Positions 44,227 to 52,040 of a stretch of DNA of 64,000 bases are shown one piece after another (position 1 is the stretch's first letter; each line of letters starts with the position of its first letter). The notes beneath the pieces are model-generated. The model was given only the letters and a program-made list of their open reading frames with translations, did not search any database and was not told the DNA's origin. The stretch spans positions 1,984,001 through 2,048,000 of the forward strand of contig NZ_LVWJ02000014.1 in NCBI RefSeq assembly GCF_001625015.1, read 5' to 3'. This DNA is from Lewinella sp. 4G2. Lineage in GTDB: Bacteria > Bacteroidota > Bacteroidia > Chitinophagales > Saprospiraceae. A program made the translations under genes and the position numbers.

Positions 44227-45546
44227 GTGGCGGCTGATTCCACGCTCATTCGCGCCGGGCAATTCGCCCAGGTAGTGCGGCAGGGCGCCATCATTTTGGT
44301 GGCCCTCGCGTTACCCCGTCTCGGCCTTGGCCGCGATATCATCGGTGAGTGGGAAGGTCTCCTCTACGTCGGTTACATCCTCGGTTTTGGTTGGCTGAGT
44401 GGCCTGTTGCAGGCCTACCTCGTCACCGTCCGCACAACCCTCGACGCTACGGTTTATTCCCGGCGCGTCCTCACGTCCATTGCCCTCACCAGCGTGGCCC
44501 TTCTCGGCGTGGCGGCGGGTTTGCACGAGTGGTTGTTCCGGTTGCTAAGGCTCGGTACGCCGCCGGAAGGCTGGTACTGGTTCTTCGTTTTTCTGGCTAC
44601 TCAGTGGCCGAGTTTGTTCTTTGAGCAACTCCTCCAATTGCGCGGTAAACCCTTTTGGTTGGCCGGTTTTGGGGTGTTTTCTGGCCTCGGTTACGTCCTG
44701 GCAATCCTGCTGCCCCTCTACTTTGGCGGCACGCTCAGCGACTCCTTGGCCTGGCTGGCGGCCTTCGCGGGCGGTAAAGGTTTGCTCATCGTAGGTTGGT
44801 TATTGGCGGACCAAATACGAGATAGGCGGGCGCTGCCGCAGGTGCCAAAAAATGGGAAAAACAAGGACCGGCTCCGCGACCTGTGGACCACCGCCGGCCC
44901 CTTGATCCTCTACGCAACGGTAGGTGGACTAGTAACGGCCTTCGACCCCTGGTTCGTCAATTACTGGTACGGCGACGACGAATCTATCTTCGCCCTCTAC
45001 CGCTACGGTGCCCGCGACATTCCCTTTGTGACGGCGGTAACGAGCGGCATGATCGTCGTTATCCTCCCCCGGCTGACGGAAAGCGTCGGTAGCGGGCTGG
45101 CCCAACTCAAAGCTTCCTCCCGCCGCCTGTTCCACTGGATCTTCGCAGGTACCTTACTGCTCATGGTAACGGCCCCCTTCTGGTGGGCCCCGGTCTTTAC
45201 GGAGTTGTTTGCGGAGGGCTTACCACTTTTCCGCCTGTACCTATTCATCACCGTGAGCCGCCTCCTCTTCCCGATGCCGGTGATCGTCGCTCTGGGGTAT
45301 ACCCGTGGGCTCTGGCTCTTCAGCTTCTCGGAATTGGTGATGAACCTTGTATTAAGCTGGTTACTGGTACCAAGTTTAGGCCTTTGGGGGATCGTCCTGG
45401 CCACCGTCGTATCCGATATTATCAATAAGGGTATCCTGATGTATTTCCTCTACCGGAAGGCGCGGATCTTGCCCGGCCAGTATATGGATTTGCGGGTGTT
45501 TCTGGGGTGGTGCCTGGTGCTTTTTGTGGCTTACTGGGTGGGGTAG
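44227..45546 (+). CDS. Polysaccharide/lipid flippase-like membrane protein (MOP superfamily)
   Basis: A 439-residue protein with about 12 transmembrane helices, a predicted exporter of lipid-linked sugars (Wzx/MurJ-like, polysaccharide biosynthesis protein family). It starts at GTG 44227, seven bases after the saccharopine dehydrogenase stop, so the two are co-transcribed. A cytoplasmic loop near residue 205 (RALPQVPKNGKNKDR) is encoded partly by the 18-bp motif. No glycosyltransferase genes are near, so the substrate is open. Confidence 0.82.
   Translation: MAADSTLIRAGQFAQVVRQGAIILVALALPRLGLGRDIIGEWEGLLYVGYILGFGWLSGLLQAYLVTVRTTLDATVYSRRVLTSIALTSVALLGVAAGLHEWLFRLLRLGTPPEGWYWFFVFLATQWPSLFFEQLLQLRGKPFWLAGFGVFSGLGYVLAILLPLYFGGTLSDSLAWLAAFAGGKGLLIVGWLLADQIRDRRALPQVPKNGKNKDRLRDLWTTAGPLILYATVGGLVTAFDPWFVNYWYGDDESIFALYRYGARDIPFVTAVTSGMIVVILPRLTESVGSGLAQLKASSRRLFHWIFAGTLLLMVTAPFWWAPVFTELFAEGLPLFRLYLFITVSRLLFPMPVIVALGYTRGLWLFSFSELVMNLVLSWLLVPSLGLWGIVLATVVSDIINKGILMYFLYRKARILPGQYMDLRVFLGWCLVLFVAYWVG
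44828..44845 (-). repeat. Dispersed 18-bp motif, copy 9 (in frame as ALPQVP)
   Basis: An exact GGGCGCTGCCGCAGGTGC in the central cytoplasmic loop of the flippase gene. Confidence 0.85.
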
Positions 45547-45549
45547 GGG

Positions 45550-45840
45550 CCTCTGGCGGTTTTCGGGTTCATTTGCGGTATTGTTTGCCTCCGGCGGTTG
45601 CAGGGGAGAAAGAGGAGGAGATAGAGATACTGAGATTTTATACCAACATTTTTGTTTCGCAGGAGTCGGAGAGGTTGGGGAGGCCTGCGGCGCTTGCTTG
45701 CGTGAGATTTGTTCGCAAGAGAGGTAGAGCAAAAGAGAATCAGAGGCCTGCGGCGCTGCGTGACATGTCGTCCCGAATGGGCCGGCCAGGGTAGCGGTGG
45801 CACACCGTCAGGTGGCCCACTCTACTCCCGCTCCGGGTCT
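45550..45840. repeat. Family D repeat, copy 1
   Basis: About 290 bases starting right after the flippase stop. Landmarks in order are TTTGCCTCCGGCGGTT, GGGAGAAAGAGGAGGAG, an AT-rich stretch, CGCAGGAGTCGGAGAGG and CCTGCGGCGC (arms of a hairpin), a GGCCGGCC core, and GGTGGCACACCGTCAGGTGG ahead of CCCACTCTACTCC. Two more copies at 57801-58310 are in the opposite orientation. Frames across it give the spurious peptide RLGRPAA. With 45841-45998, where nothing else was recognised, it fills the 452-base gap. Confidence 0.8.
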
Positions 45841-45998
45841 TCGTTGTTCCCTCGGCTGACTTACCATAACAAGCATTTTTACTATTCCCTCACCGTTTCC
45901 GTAAACCCAAAACTCCCCGCCAACACTATCTTCGACCTCACGATCCTTCCTTAGCAAGGTGGCTAATTGGAAGCAGCTCACCGTATACCCAGGAACCA

Positions 45999-46478
45999 AT
46001 GCGCGAAAGCCTCAAACACTTCTTCATCGCCACCGGTACGTGGATGGCATTCAGTTGGGCGTCCAGCCTTCTCGTTACTCAGCTTTTGCCGGAAGCGACG
46101 GGGCTGGCCACAATGGCCAGTTACGTGCTGCCCTTTCTGTGCATCCTCATTTACGGGTTGATATTTCAGGTGGGGGAATTTCTGGAGCTCATCAAGGAGT
46201 TGCTGTTGTTACCCCTGCGCTTGTTCCGCCGGCGGAAGGAAGCGGTAGAAATGGAGGAGGCCGAGCCCAACACCCACAAGCAGGAACTCTTCGTGATTCC
46301 GCTGTGCGTAGTGATCTACGGTATCGCTGGCTTTTTGCTCAGTTTGATGCACGAAACCGGCTCGTGGGTAACCATCCACCTGTTGCTGGGGCTCGCCTGG
46401 GGCGGGATCAATTACGCTTTCTTCAAGTCTGGCATCATGACCTTTGAGGAGATCCTGCGGAGCAACGATGAATTTTAA
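45999..46478 (+). CDS. Membrane protein with four helices, function unknown
   Basis: A 159-residue protein with two pairs of transmembrane helices (about residues 8-28, 38-60, 97-117 and 124-146) around a charged cytoplasmic loop (RRRKEAVEMEEAEPNTHKQ). No family recognised. The ATG at 45999 fits, but several frames are open here. It is convergent with the DCC-family gene, with a 24-base gap. Confidence 0.65.
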   Translation: MRESLKHFFIATGTWMAFSWASSLLVTQLLPEATGLATMASYVLPFLCILIYGLIFQVGEFLELIKELLLLPLRLFRRRKEAVEMEEAEPNTHKQELFVIPLCVVIYGIAGFLLSLMHETGSWVTIHLLLGLAWGGINYAFFKSGIMTFEEILRSNDEF

Positions 46479-46502
46479 GGCGGTAGTCTTAGCCCTGACT
46501 GC

Positions 46503-47138
46503 CTAGCCACCAAAGCGTCGCCACCCCTCCCAAACCGCGAAGAGGTAGGCCGCTCCAATCCCCCAACTATCCGGTAGGATGGCACCCAGCAGCGTGGCAC
46601 CCAGCACCACCGTAGCGAAGTTGCCCAGGAAGTCCAGCCGCTCTGGGTGGAGGAAGAACCCAGTGGTGAGAAACAGCCCAAAGCCGATCGCCAGCGGGAG
46701 GGTGGGGAGGCCCAGCGCCAACACGGTCATCAGCACAAGTGCCAGGTAAGTCATCCGCCAACCGAGGTGTACGTCCGGAGCGCAATCGAAGCCCGTCGCC
46801 GGTGGTTTGGTACCGGCGATCACCCGGCGGTTGTACGTGATGAGCCAGTACAAGGGCTTGAGGGCGGCAAGGAAATAGGGGTGACGCAGTAGGGGTTTCA
46901 GGAGGGGCAGCGCACTTGCCACAACCGTAGTCATCGCATCCAGCCCGTACCGGACTTCCCCCGTCTCTTCGTCGAGGAGGGGGATTTCGTGGCGGCCTCG
47001 GTCGATGTCCAGGGTAGGCCACTCTTTGGGGCGGAGAGTGCTGAAGCCCTTCCGCTTACTCCAGTTGAGGGTCGTGAAAACACTGGTGTAGCCTTTGCAC
47101 ATGGGGCAGGCGTCGTCGTAGAGAAAGGTATTTGCCAT
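46503..47138 (-). CDS. DCC family (DUF393) thiol-disulfide oxidoreductase-like protein
   Basis: A 211-residue protein. The N-terminus carries the DCC hallmark FLYDDACPMCKGY, with a CxxC pair (Cys11, Cys14) in a thioredoxin-like fold. The second half holds three or four transmembrane segments (LALVLMTVLALGLPTLPLAIGFGLF and following). The ATG at 47138 puts the hallmark at the N-terminus as in relatives; the frame extends further up without support. A canonical promoter sits 24 bases upstream. Function unknown beyond likely membrane redox. Confidence 0.85.
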   Translation of the reverse strand: MANTFLYDDACPMCKGYTSVFTTLNWSKRKGFSTLRPKEWPTLDIDRGRHEIPLLDEETGEVRYGLDAMTTVVASALPLLKPLLRHPYFLAALKPLYWLITYNRRVIAGTKPPATGFDCAPDVHLGWRMTYLALVLMTVLALGLPTLPLAIGFGLFLTTGFFLHPERLDFLGNFATVVLGATLLGAILPDSWGIGAAYLFAVWEGWRRFGG

Positions 47139-47161
47139 GGTCGTTTCGATTGGTTGCACGG

Positions 47162-47192
47162 CAAAGCTACGGGCGAAATCACAAACTTTCAA
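47162..47192 (-). promoter_or_regulatory. Promoter of the DCC-family gene
   Basis: On the minus strand TTG, 20 bases, then TAGCTTTG: both Bacteroidota boxes at ideal spacing. The start codon is 23 bases after the -7 box. This is the clearest promoter in the window. Confidence 0.65.
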
Positions 47193-47388
47193 TTTTTTCT
47201 GAAAGTTTAGGAAGTTTGTTTTGCGAAAGGGCTTAGTGCGCTGAAGAAGTGGATTAGAGGAGGGGGGCAACCACCGATTTAGAACTACTTCCCATCCACT
47301 CATCCGCCCGGTCATTGATGGGAGGGTCAAAGTACGTCGGCCTGTGCGCCGTCCGATACACTAGAGGTGGCCCGGGCAAACTTCCCCC

Positions 47389-47405
47389 GCACCTGCGGCA
47401 GCGCC
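47389..47405 (+). repeat. Dispersed 18-bp motif, copy 10 (non-coding)
   Basis: An exact GCACCTGCGGCAGCGCC in the 434-base divergent gap between the DCC and SPFH genes. Apart from this and the DCC promoter nothing firm was recognised in that gap; a TACTTTAG at 47548-47555 may be the weak -7 box of the SPFH gene. Confidence 0.85.
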
Positions 47406-47572
47406 AACTAATTATTTTCATATCGATAATTAAATAGTAAATAGCCATTAACCGTAAGCACTTTGTTCTCTTAACACTCCCAAAACACCCTGAGTTACCA
47501 AACCCCTAAATGAATTAAAATCATAAAATAAACGCACGATCGCCGCTTACTTTAGTGAAAACCCAATACACC

Positions 47573-48352
47573 ATGCCAGTAAGATTTACCTATTTTACCC
47601 TATTCCTTCTCACTATTTCTTTTTTATCCAGTTGTACCGTCGTTCGCGAGGGGCAGGTGGGCGTGAAACGGAAATTGGGGAAATACCGCGAGCGGCCCGT
47701 TGACCAGGGGGTGGCCTTTTATAACCCGTTCACGACGACCATTCGTAAGGTGAGTACGCGGACGGAAAACATGGAGGTCGAGCTCCACCTGCCCTCCAAG
47801 GAAGGCCTCAACATCCGGGCGGCCATCTCCATCCTCTACGCGCTCGACCCGACGAAGGCCACGGACCTGCTCCGGCAGATCGGACCGCGCTACGAGCAAT
47901 CCGTCATCCTACCCGTATTCCGGTCGGCGGCGGCGGACGTCTCCGCCCGGTATTTCGCCAAGGATATGCACACCGGTGAGCGGGCCATCATCGAAGAGGC
48001 CATCCGCGAACAAATGGCTAAAAACCTGGCCCCGCGCGGCATCGTGCTGGAAACCGTCCTCATTAAATCCATCCAATTACCGGAAAACCTAGCCCGCGCC
48101 ATCGAGGAAAAACTGGAAGCGGAACAGGAAGCGTTGCGCATGCAGTTCGTCCTCCAGCAAACCCGCCAGCAAGCCGAACAACAACGCATCCAGGCGGAGG
48201 GCACCCGCGACGCCCAACTCATCATCGCCGAAGGCCTCACCCCCGAGATCCTCCGCTTCAAAGCCCTCGAAGCCTACCTCGAATTGGCGAAGTCGCCCAA
48301 TACGAAGGTGATCGTCCCAGGTGGCGATACACCGATTATGATTGAGGAGTAG
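47573..48352 (+). CDS. SPFH/prohibitin-family lipoprotein
   Basis: A 259-residue protein of the band-7/SPFH superfamily that should scaffold membrane microdomains. The start at ATG 47573 gives a lipoprotein signal (lipobox SFLSS-Cys) in place of the transmembrane anchor of most prohibitins. The SPFH core follows (VREGQVGVKRKLGKYRERPVDQG, about residue 25; LLRQIGPRYEQSVILPVFRSAAADVSA, about 103). A coiled-coil (LEAEQEALRMQFVLQQTRQQAEQQRIQAEG) and a C-terminal ILRFKALEAYLELAKSPNTKV end it. A GTG six codons up is the alternative start. Lipidation is inferred from the motif. Confidence 0.88.
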   Translation: MPVRFTYFTLFLLTISFLSSCTVVREGQVGVKRKLGKYRERPVDQGVAFYNPFTTTIRKVSTRTENMEVELHLPSKEGLNIRAAISILYALDPTKATDLLRQIGPRYEQSVILPVFRSAAADVSARYFAKDMHTGERAIIEEAIREQMAKNLAPRGIVLETVLIKSIQLPENLARAIEEKLEAEQEALRMQFVLQQTRQQAEQQRIQAEGTRDAQLIIAEGLTPEILRFKALEAYLELAKSPNTKVIVPGGDTPIMIEE

Positions 48353-48401
48353 GTTAGATGAGACACTAGACATTAGAAGTTAGATTTTAGACGGGCGGCG
48401 G

Positions 48402-49047
48402 CCAGACGTTCGGAGGAGTTCAAAGCTTGCTGCGCGCGCTTTGATCACGCTACGAGGTCCTTGGAGGGAGGTAAGGCGTTAGAAACTTTTCCATTTCATC
48501 AGGTCCTCGTGGCGTCCGACGCAGGAGGTCCCGCGAGCGTCCGGCTTGGGTGAATAATTACTTGCCTGGCCAGACGCTCGCAGGAGCTCAAAGCTGGCTG
48601 CGCGCGCTTTGACCACGCTACGAGGTCCTTGGAGGGAGGTAGGGCGTTAGCAACTTTTCTATTTCATCAGGTCCTCGTGGCGTCCGACGCAGGAGGTCCC
48701 GCGAGCGTCCGGCTTGGTGAATAATTACTTGCCTGGCCAGACGCTCGCAGGAGTTCAAAGCTTGCTGCGCGCGCTTTGATCACGCTCCGAGGTCTTTAGA
48801 GGGAGGTAGGGCGTTAGCAACTTTTCCATTCCATCAGGTCCTCGTGGCGTCCGACGCAGGAGGTCCCGCGAGCGTCCGGCTTGGGTGAATTATTACTTGC
48901 CTGGCCAAACGCCCGCAGGAGCTCAAAGCTGGCTGCGCGCGCTTTGACCACGCTACGAGGTCCTTGGAGGGAGGTAAGGCGTTAGCAACTTTTCCATTTC
49001 ATCAGGTCCTCGTGGCGTCCGACGCAGGAGGTCCCGAGAGCGTCCGG
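48402..49047. repeat. Family A tandem array: four branched-hairpin units (A5-A8), inverted
   Basis: Units lie at 48402-48544, 48570-48712, 48737-48879 and 48905-49047, each 143 bases with a period of 167-168, matching the period of array A1-A3 46 kb away although the 24-25-base spacers are different sequence. They are in the opposite orientation to A1-A3. The side hairpin is TCAAAG with CTTTGA here and TCAAAAC with GTTTTGA there. A5 has a degraded outer stem. A family C copy lies on each side (48363-48394 and 49084-49119). Confidence 0.88.
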
Positions 49048-49083
49048 CTTGGGTAGAAAAACTAATTTCTTTCACAATCCTCC

Positions 49084-49119
49084 CCGTCTAAAATCTAAAA
49101 TCTAACGTCTAAAATCCAA
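49084..49119. repeat. Family C repeat copy
   Basis: GTCTAAAATCTAAAATC, then TAACGTCTAAAATCC, five bases before the stop of the MoxR gene. Confidence 0.75.
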
Positions 49120-49124
49120 AACCC

Positions 49125-50219
49125 CTACCCCAAAACCTCCCACAAATCCTCCCACCCCTTCCGCTGGCGGACGACCACTTCCAAATACTCCCGCCAAATC
49201 GGAGCGTCCTGCTCCCGGTCCTTTATGATGGCACCAGTGAGGCTCGCCGCCAGGTGCTCCGTTTCGAGGGTGCCGGAACCGAAGTGGTGGCTCAACGCCC
49301 TAGACTGGTTCACGACCGAAATGGCCTCCGCCGTAGAGAGAGTGGACGATGGTTGCTTCACCTGCGTCCGCCCGTCCTCCGTGCGGCCGTTGCGGAGTTC
49401 GCGGAAGATGGTCACCAGGCGGGTGATCTCGTCCGCTACGTCTTTTTTGATGGGGGGCAACTCCATACCCGCCGCCGCGGCACCGCTGCGGTCGGTGACG
49501 ATCCTTACCTCTTCCTCCAGGGTCGCCGGCAGGGGCATTACGACGGTATTGAAGCGCCGCCGGAGGGCACTCGATAATTCGTTGACGCCCTTATCTCGGT
49601 CGTTCGCCGTAGCGATGACGTTGAAGCCGCGGACGGCCTGCACCTCCCGGTTCAACTCCGGCACCGGGAGTAGCTTTTCCGACAGGATGGTGATGAGCGC
49701 ATCCTGCACATCACTCGGTATCCGCGTCAGTTCTTCGAGGCGGACGATCTTCCCCGTCTGCATTCCTACCATGACCGGGCTCGGCACCATGGCGGCCTCG
49801 CTCGGCCCTTCGGCGAGGAGGCGGGCGTAGTTCCAGCCGTAGCGGAGGGCGTCCTCGCTCATCCCCGCCGTACCCTGCACCAGTAATTTGGAATCCCCAC
49901 TGATCGCCGCCGCCAGGTGTTCTGATACCCAGGTCTTCGCCGTGCCGGGTACGCCCACGAGGAGTAGGGCCCGGTCCGTTACCAAACTCGATACGGCTAC
50001 CTCGATGATCCGCCGCTCCCCGAAGTACTTGGGGGTGATCTCCGTCCCGTCCGCCAGGGTATCCCCCAACAGGTAGGTGACGACGGCGCGGGGCGAAAGG
50101 TTCCAACCCGTTGGGCGGGCGAATTCGTCCTGAGCAGCGAGGGCCTTCAGCTCGTGGGCGTAGGCCGTTTCCGCGTGGGGCCGCAGGATTTCTGGGGTGG
50201 TATTTTTTGATTTGGGCAT
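49125..50219 (-). CDS. MoxR-like AAA+ ATPase
   Basis: A 364-residue chaperone-like ATPase of the MoxR group: Walker A GVPGTAKTW near residue 88, Walker B-like KIVRLEELTRIP near 156, sensor 1 NVIATANDRDKG near 200 and the arginine-finger region SSALRRRFNTVVMP. The ATG at 50219 is preferred to a TTG nine bases up. MoxR ATPases usually sit beside von Willebrand factor A proteins, but none is adjacent here. The family C and A repeats lie directly behind its stop. Confidence 0.9.
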   Translation of the reverse strand: MPKSKNTTPEILRPHAETAYAHELKALAAQDEFARPTGWNLSPRAVVTYLLGDTLADGTEITPKYFGERRIIEVAVSSLVTDRALLLVGVPGTAKTWVSEHLAAAISGDSKLLVQGTAGMSEDALRYGWNYARLLAEGPSEAAMVPSPVMVGMQTGKIVRLEELTRIPSDVQDALITILSEKLLPVPELNREVQAVRGFNVIATANDRDKGVNELSSALRRRFNTVVMPLPATLEEEVRIVTDRSGAAAAGMELPPIKKDVADEITRLVTIFRELRNGRTEDGRTQVKQPSSTLSTAEAISVVNQSRALSHHFGSGTLETEHLAASLTGAIIKDREQDAPIWREYLEVVVRQRKGWEDLWEVLG

Positions 50220-50320
50220 GGTTGGCAAGATAGCAACTCAGGGCTATTAGAGACTTTCGATACCGGAGGGATCACAGTGATTTGGCGGGATCAGTCTGGA
50301 CCGCAGGTAAAGGCACATCG

Positions 50321-50353
50321 CGTCTAAAATCCAAAATCTAACGTATAAAGTCT
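50321..50353. repeat. Family C repeat copy upstream of the DUF547 gene
   Basis: CGTCTAAAATCCAAAATCTAACG, a variant of the repeat, between divergent genes. Confidence 0.65.
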
Positions 50354-50424
50354 CCAAAAAGGAATAATCGCCAACCCCCCAGGAAGAATCCATCACCCCC
50401 CCACGCAGCCATCCCCCCAACTTT

Positions 50425-50453
50425 GGAGTATTGGAAAACAAATAAAATACTCC
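50425..50453 (+). promoter_or_regulatory. Hairpin just upstream of the DUF547 gene start
   Basis: GGAGTATT pairs with AATACTCC around a 13-base A-rich loop, ending four bases before the ATG at 50458. It would occupy the ribosome-binding region and could modulate translation. Confidence 0.4.
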
Positions 50454-50457
50454 ACTC

Positions 50458-52005
50458 ATGTTTAGATCAATTCTTCCCCTTTTACTCGCCTTCTTCGCTT
50501 TTACTTCAGTTAGTGCGGCGGCGGCCCCCCAATCATTTATTGCTGATGCGGATGCGCTCTTTAAGCAGCACGTTCAATCCGGACGTGTTGATTACGCCAG
50601 TTTGAAAAGCTCCGGCGCTATCGATCCCCTGGTCGCTAAAATTGCTGCCGTCGATCTGAGCTCTTTATCTGGCAACGAGCGTAAGGCTTACCTCATTAAT
50701 GCTTACAATATCCTCGTCATCAATCAGGCTTTAGAAAATTACCCGCTCAAATCAGTGATGGACGTCAGCGGATTTTTCGACGGCAAGAAGCAGACCGTCG
50801 GCGGTCGTAAGTTGACGCTGAACCAGCTCGAAAAAGAGCTTTTACTGAAGGAATACAACGACGCCCGCCTGCACTTCGTCCTCGTTTGTGGGGCCACCGG
50901 TTGCCCGCCCATCACCAACTTCGCCTACACGGCTGGTAAGCTGGAGGCGCAACTGGATCAGCAAACCAAGGCCGCACTCAACGACGCTACCTTCATCCGC
51001 ACCAGCGGGTCGACGGCGCAATTGAGCCAGATCTTTGATTGGTACAAGGCCGACTTCGGGGGCAGCAAGACCAATGTCGTCAACTGGATCAATCAGTACC
51101 GCAAGGCACCCATCGCCGCCAACGCCACCGTTTCCTACTACCCGTACGACTGGTCGCTGAACAAGCCCGCCGGCAGCGCTTCCGTGGAAACGCCGACCGC
51201 CACGGACGCCACGCCCAGCAGCGGCGGCGGCAACAACGCTTCGCGCTACGTCGTCTCTTCCACCATCCCGAAGGGCAGCGTGGAGGTCAAGATCTTCAAC
51301 AACCTTTACAGTCAGGAGGCCGCCAACGAGCGGTCTTCTTTCTTTACCAGCCTTACGTCGGCCATCTATGGTGTCTCTGATCGAATCAACGTGGGCCTCG
51401 ACGTTCGGGTGCGGCGGGTGCGGTACGACCAGGAGGGCCTGGCCAGCAACTTCGACGTGCTGCGTTCCGGTGGCGATTACTCCCGCACGACCGTGGCGAC
51501 GATCGGCCCCAAGGTGCGCATTGCGCCCTTCAATCAGTTGCCCAACTTCTCCATTCAATCTGCCTTTTGGATCCCCGTCGGTGATGACCTGACCGGTGCC
51601 GAAAACGGTGGCCGCTTTGTCGACTTCGACGGCCCCACCTGGTTCACGCAGGTCTTTAATGACTTCCCGATTGGTGATAACTTCAGCTTCTTCGCCGAGG
51701 TCGATTTCAACCTGGAGGACATCGGTTCCAAGGAAGCCGGCCGCATCAACCGCTTCTCCACGCCCCTTACCGGTATCGTCAGCTACTTCCCCACGCCGAA
51801 AGCCACCATTTACGGTCTGGCCAGCTACGCGCCGTACTGGCAGTCGGAGCCCGATTACTTCTACCAGTTGGGCGCCGGCGCGAAATACCAGTTTACGCCT
51901 AATCTGGAGTTAGAGTTGCTGTACACGGCCTTCGATAACCAGTTCCTGAGCAGCGTCGATGGTAATGCGAGCACCGTCAATCTTGGTTTGCGCTTCAATT
52001 TGTAA
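50458..52005 (+). CDS. DUF547 domain fused to an outer-membrane beta-barrel-like domain
   Basis: A 515-residue exported protein (signal MFRSILPLLLAFFAFTSVSAAA). Residues about 30-225 are a DUF547 domain (VDYASLKSSGAIDPLV, LINAYNILVINQALENYPLKSV, LVCGATGCPPITNFAYTAGKLEAQL), whose fold is related to transglutaminases. A Ser/Thr/Gly-rich linker (SASVETPTATDATPSSGGG, about 240-258) joins it to about 250 residues of strand-rich sequence that ends LGLRFNL with the terminal-aromatic barrel pattern. DUF547 proteins are normally about 260 residues, so this is a fusion. A BamA-like gene follows 35 bases later. Function unknown. Confidence 0.82.
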   Translation: MFRSILPLLLAFFAFTSVSAAAAPQSFIADADALFKQHVQSGRVDYASLKSSGAIDPLVAKIAAVDLSSLSGNERKAYLINAYNILVINQALENYPLKSVMDVSGFFDGKKQTVGGRKLTLNQLEKELLLKEYNDARLHFVLVCGATGCPPITNFAYTAGKLEAQLDQQTKAALNDATFIRTSGSTAQLSQIFDWYKADFGGSKTNVVNWINQYRKAPIAANATVSYYPYDWSLNKPAGSASVETPTATDATPSSGGGNNASRYVVSSTIPKGSVEVKIFNNLYSQEAANERSSFFTSLTSAIYGVSDRINVGLDVRVRRVRYDQEGLASNFDVLRSGGDYSRTTVATIGPKVRIAPFNQLPNFSIQSAFWIPVGDDLTGAENGGRFVDFDGPTWFTQVFNDFPIGDNFSFFAEVDFNLEDIGSKEAGRINRFSTPLTGIVSYFPTPKATIYGLASYAPYWQSEPDYFYQLGAGAKYQFTPNLELELLYTAFDNQFLSSVDGNASTVNLGLRFNL

Positions 52006-52040
52006 ACGGGACTTCTCCTCACCTCAAAATTCCCCTTCCC

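Noticed and set aside
42849-44342. Minus-strand frame opposite the saccharopine dehydrogenase
   Set aside because: A shadow frame of low-information composition; the plus strand has a clear enzyme family.
48402-49047. CRISPR array
   Set aside because: Regular period, but units are 143 bases with internal pairing and 24-base near-identical spacers, the reverse of CRISPR layout. No cas genes are present.
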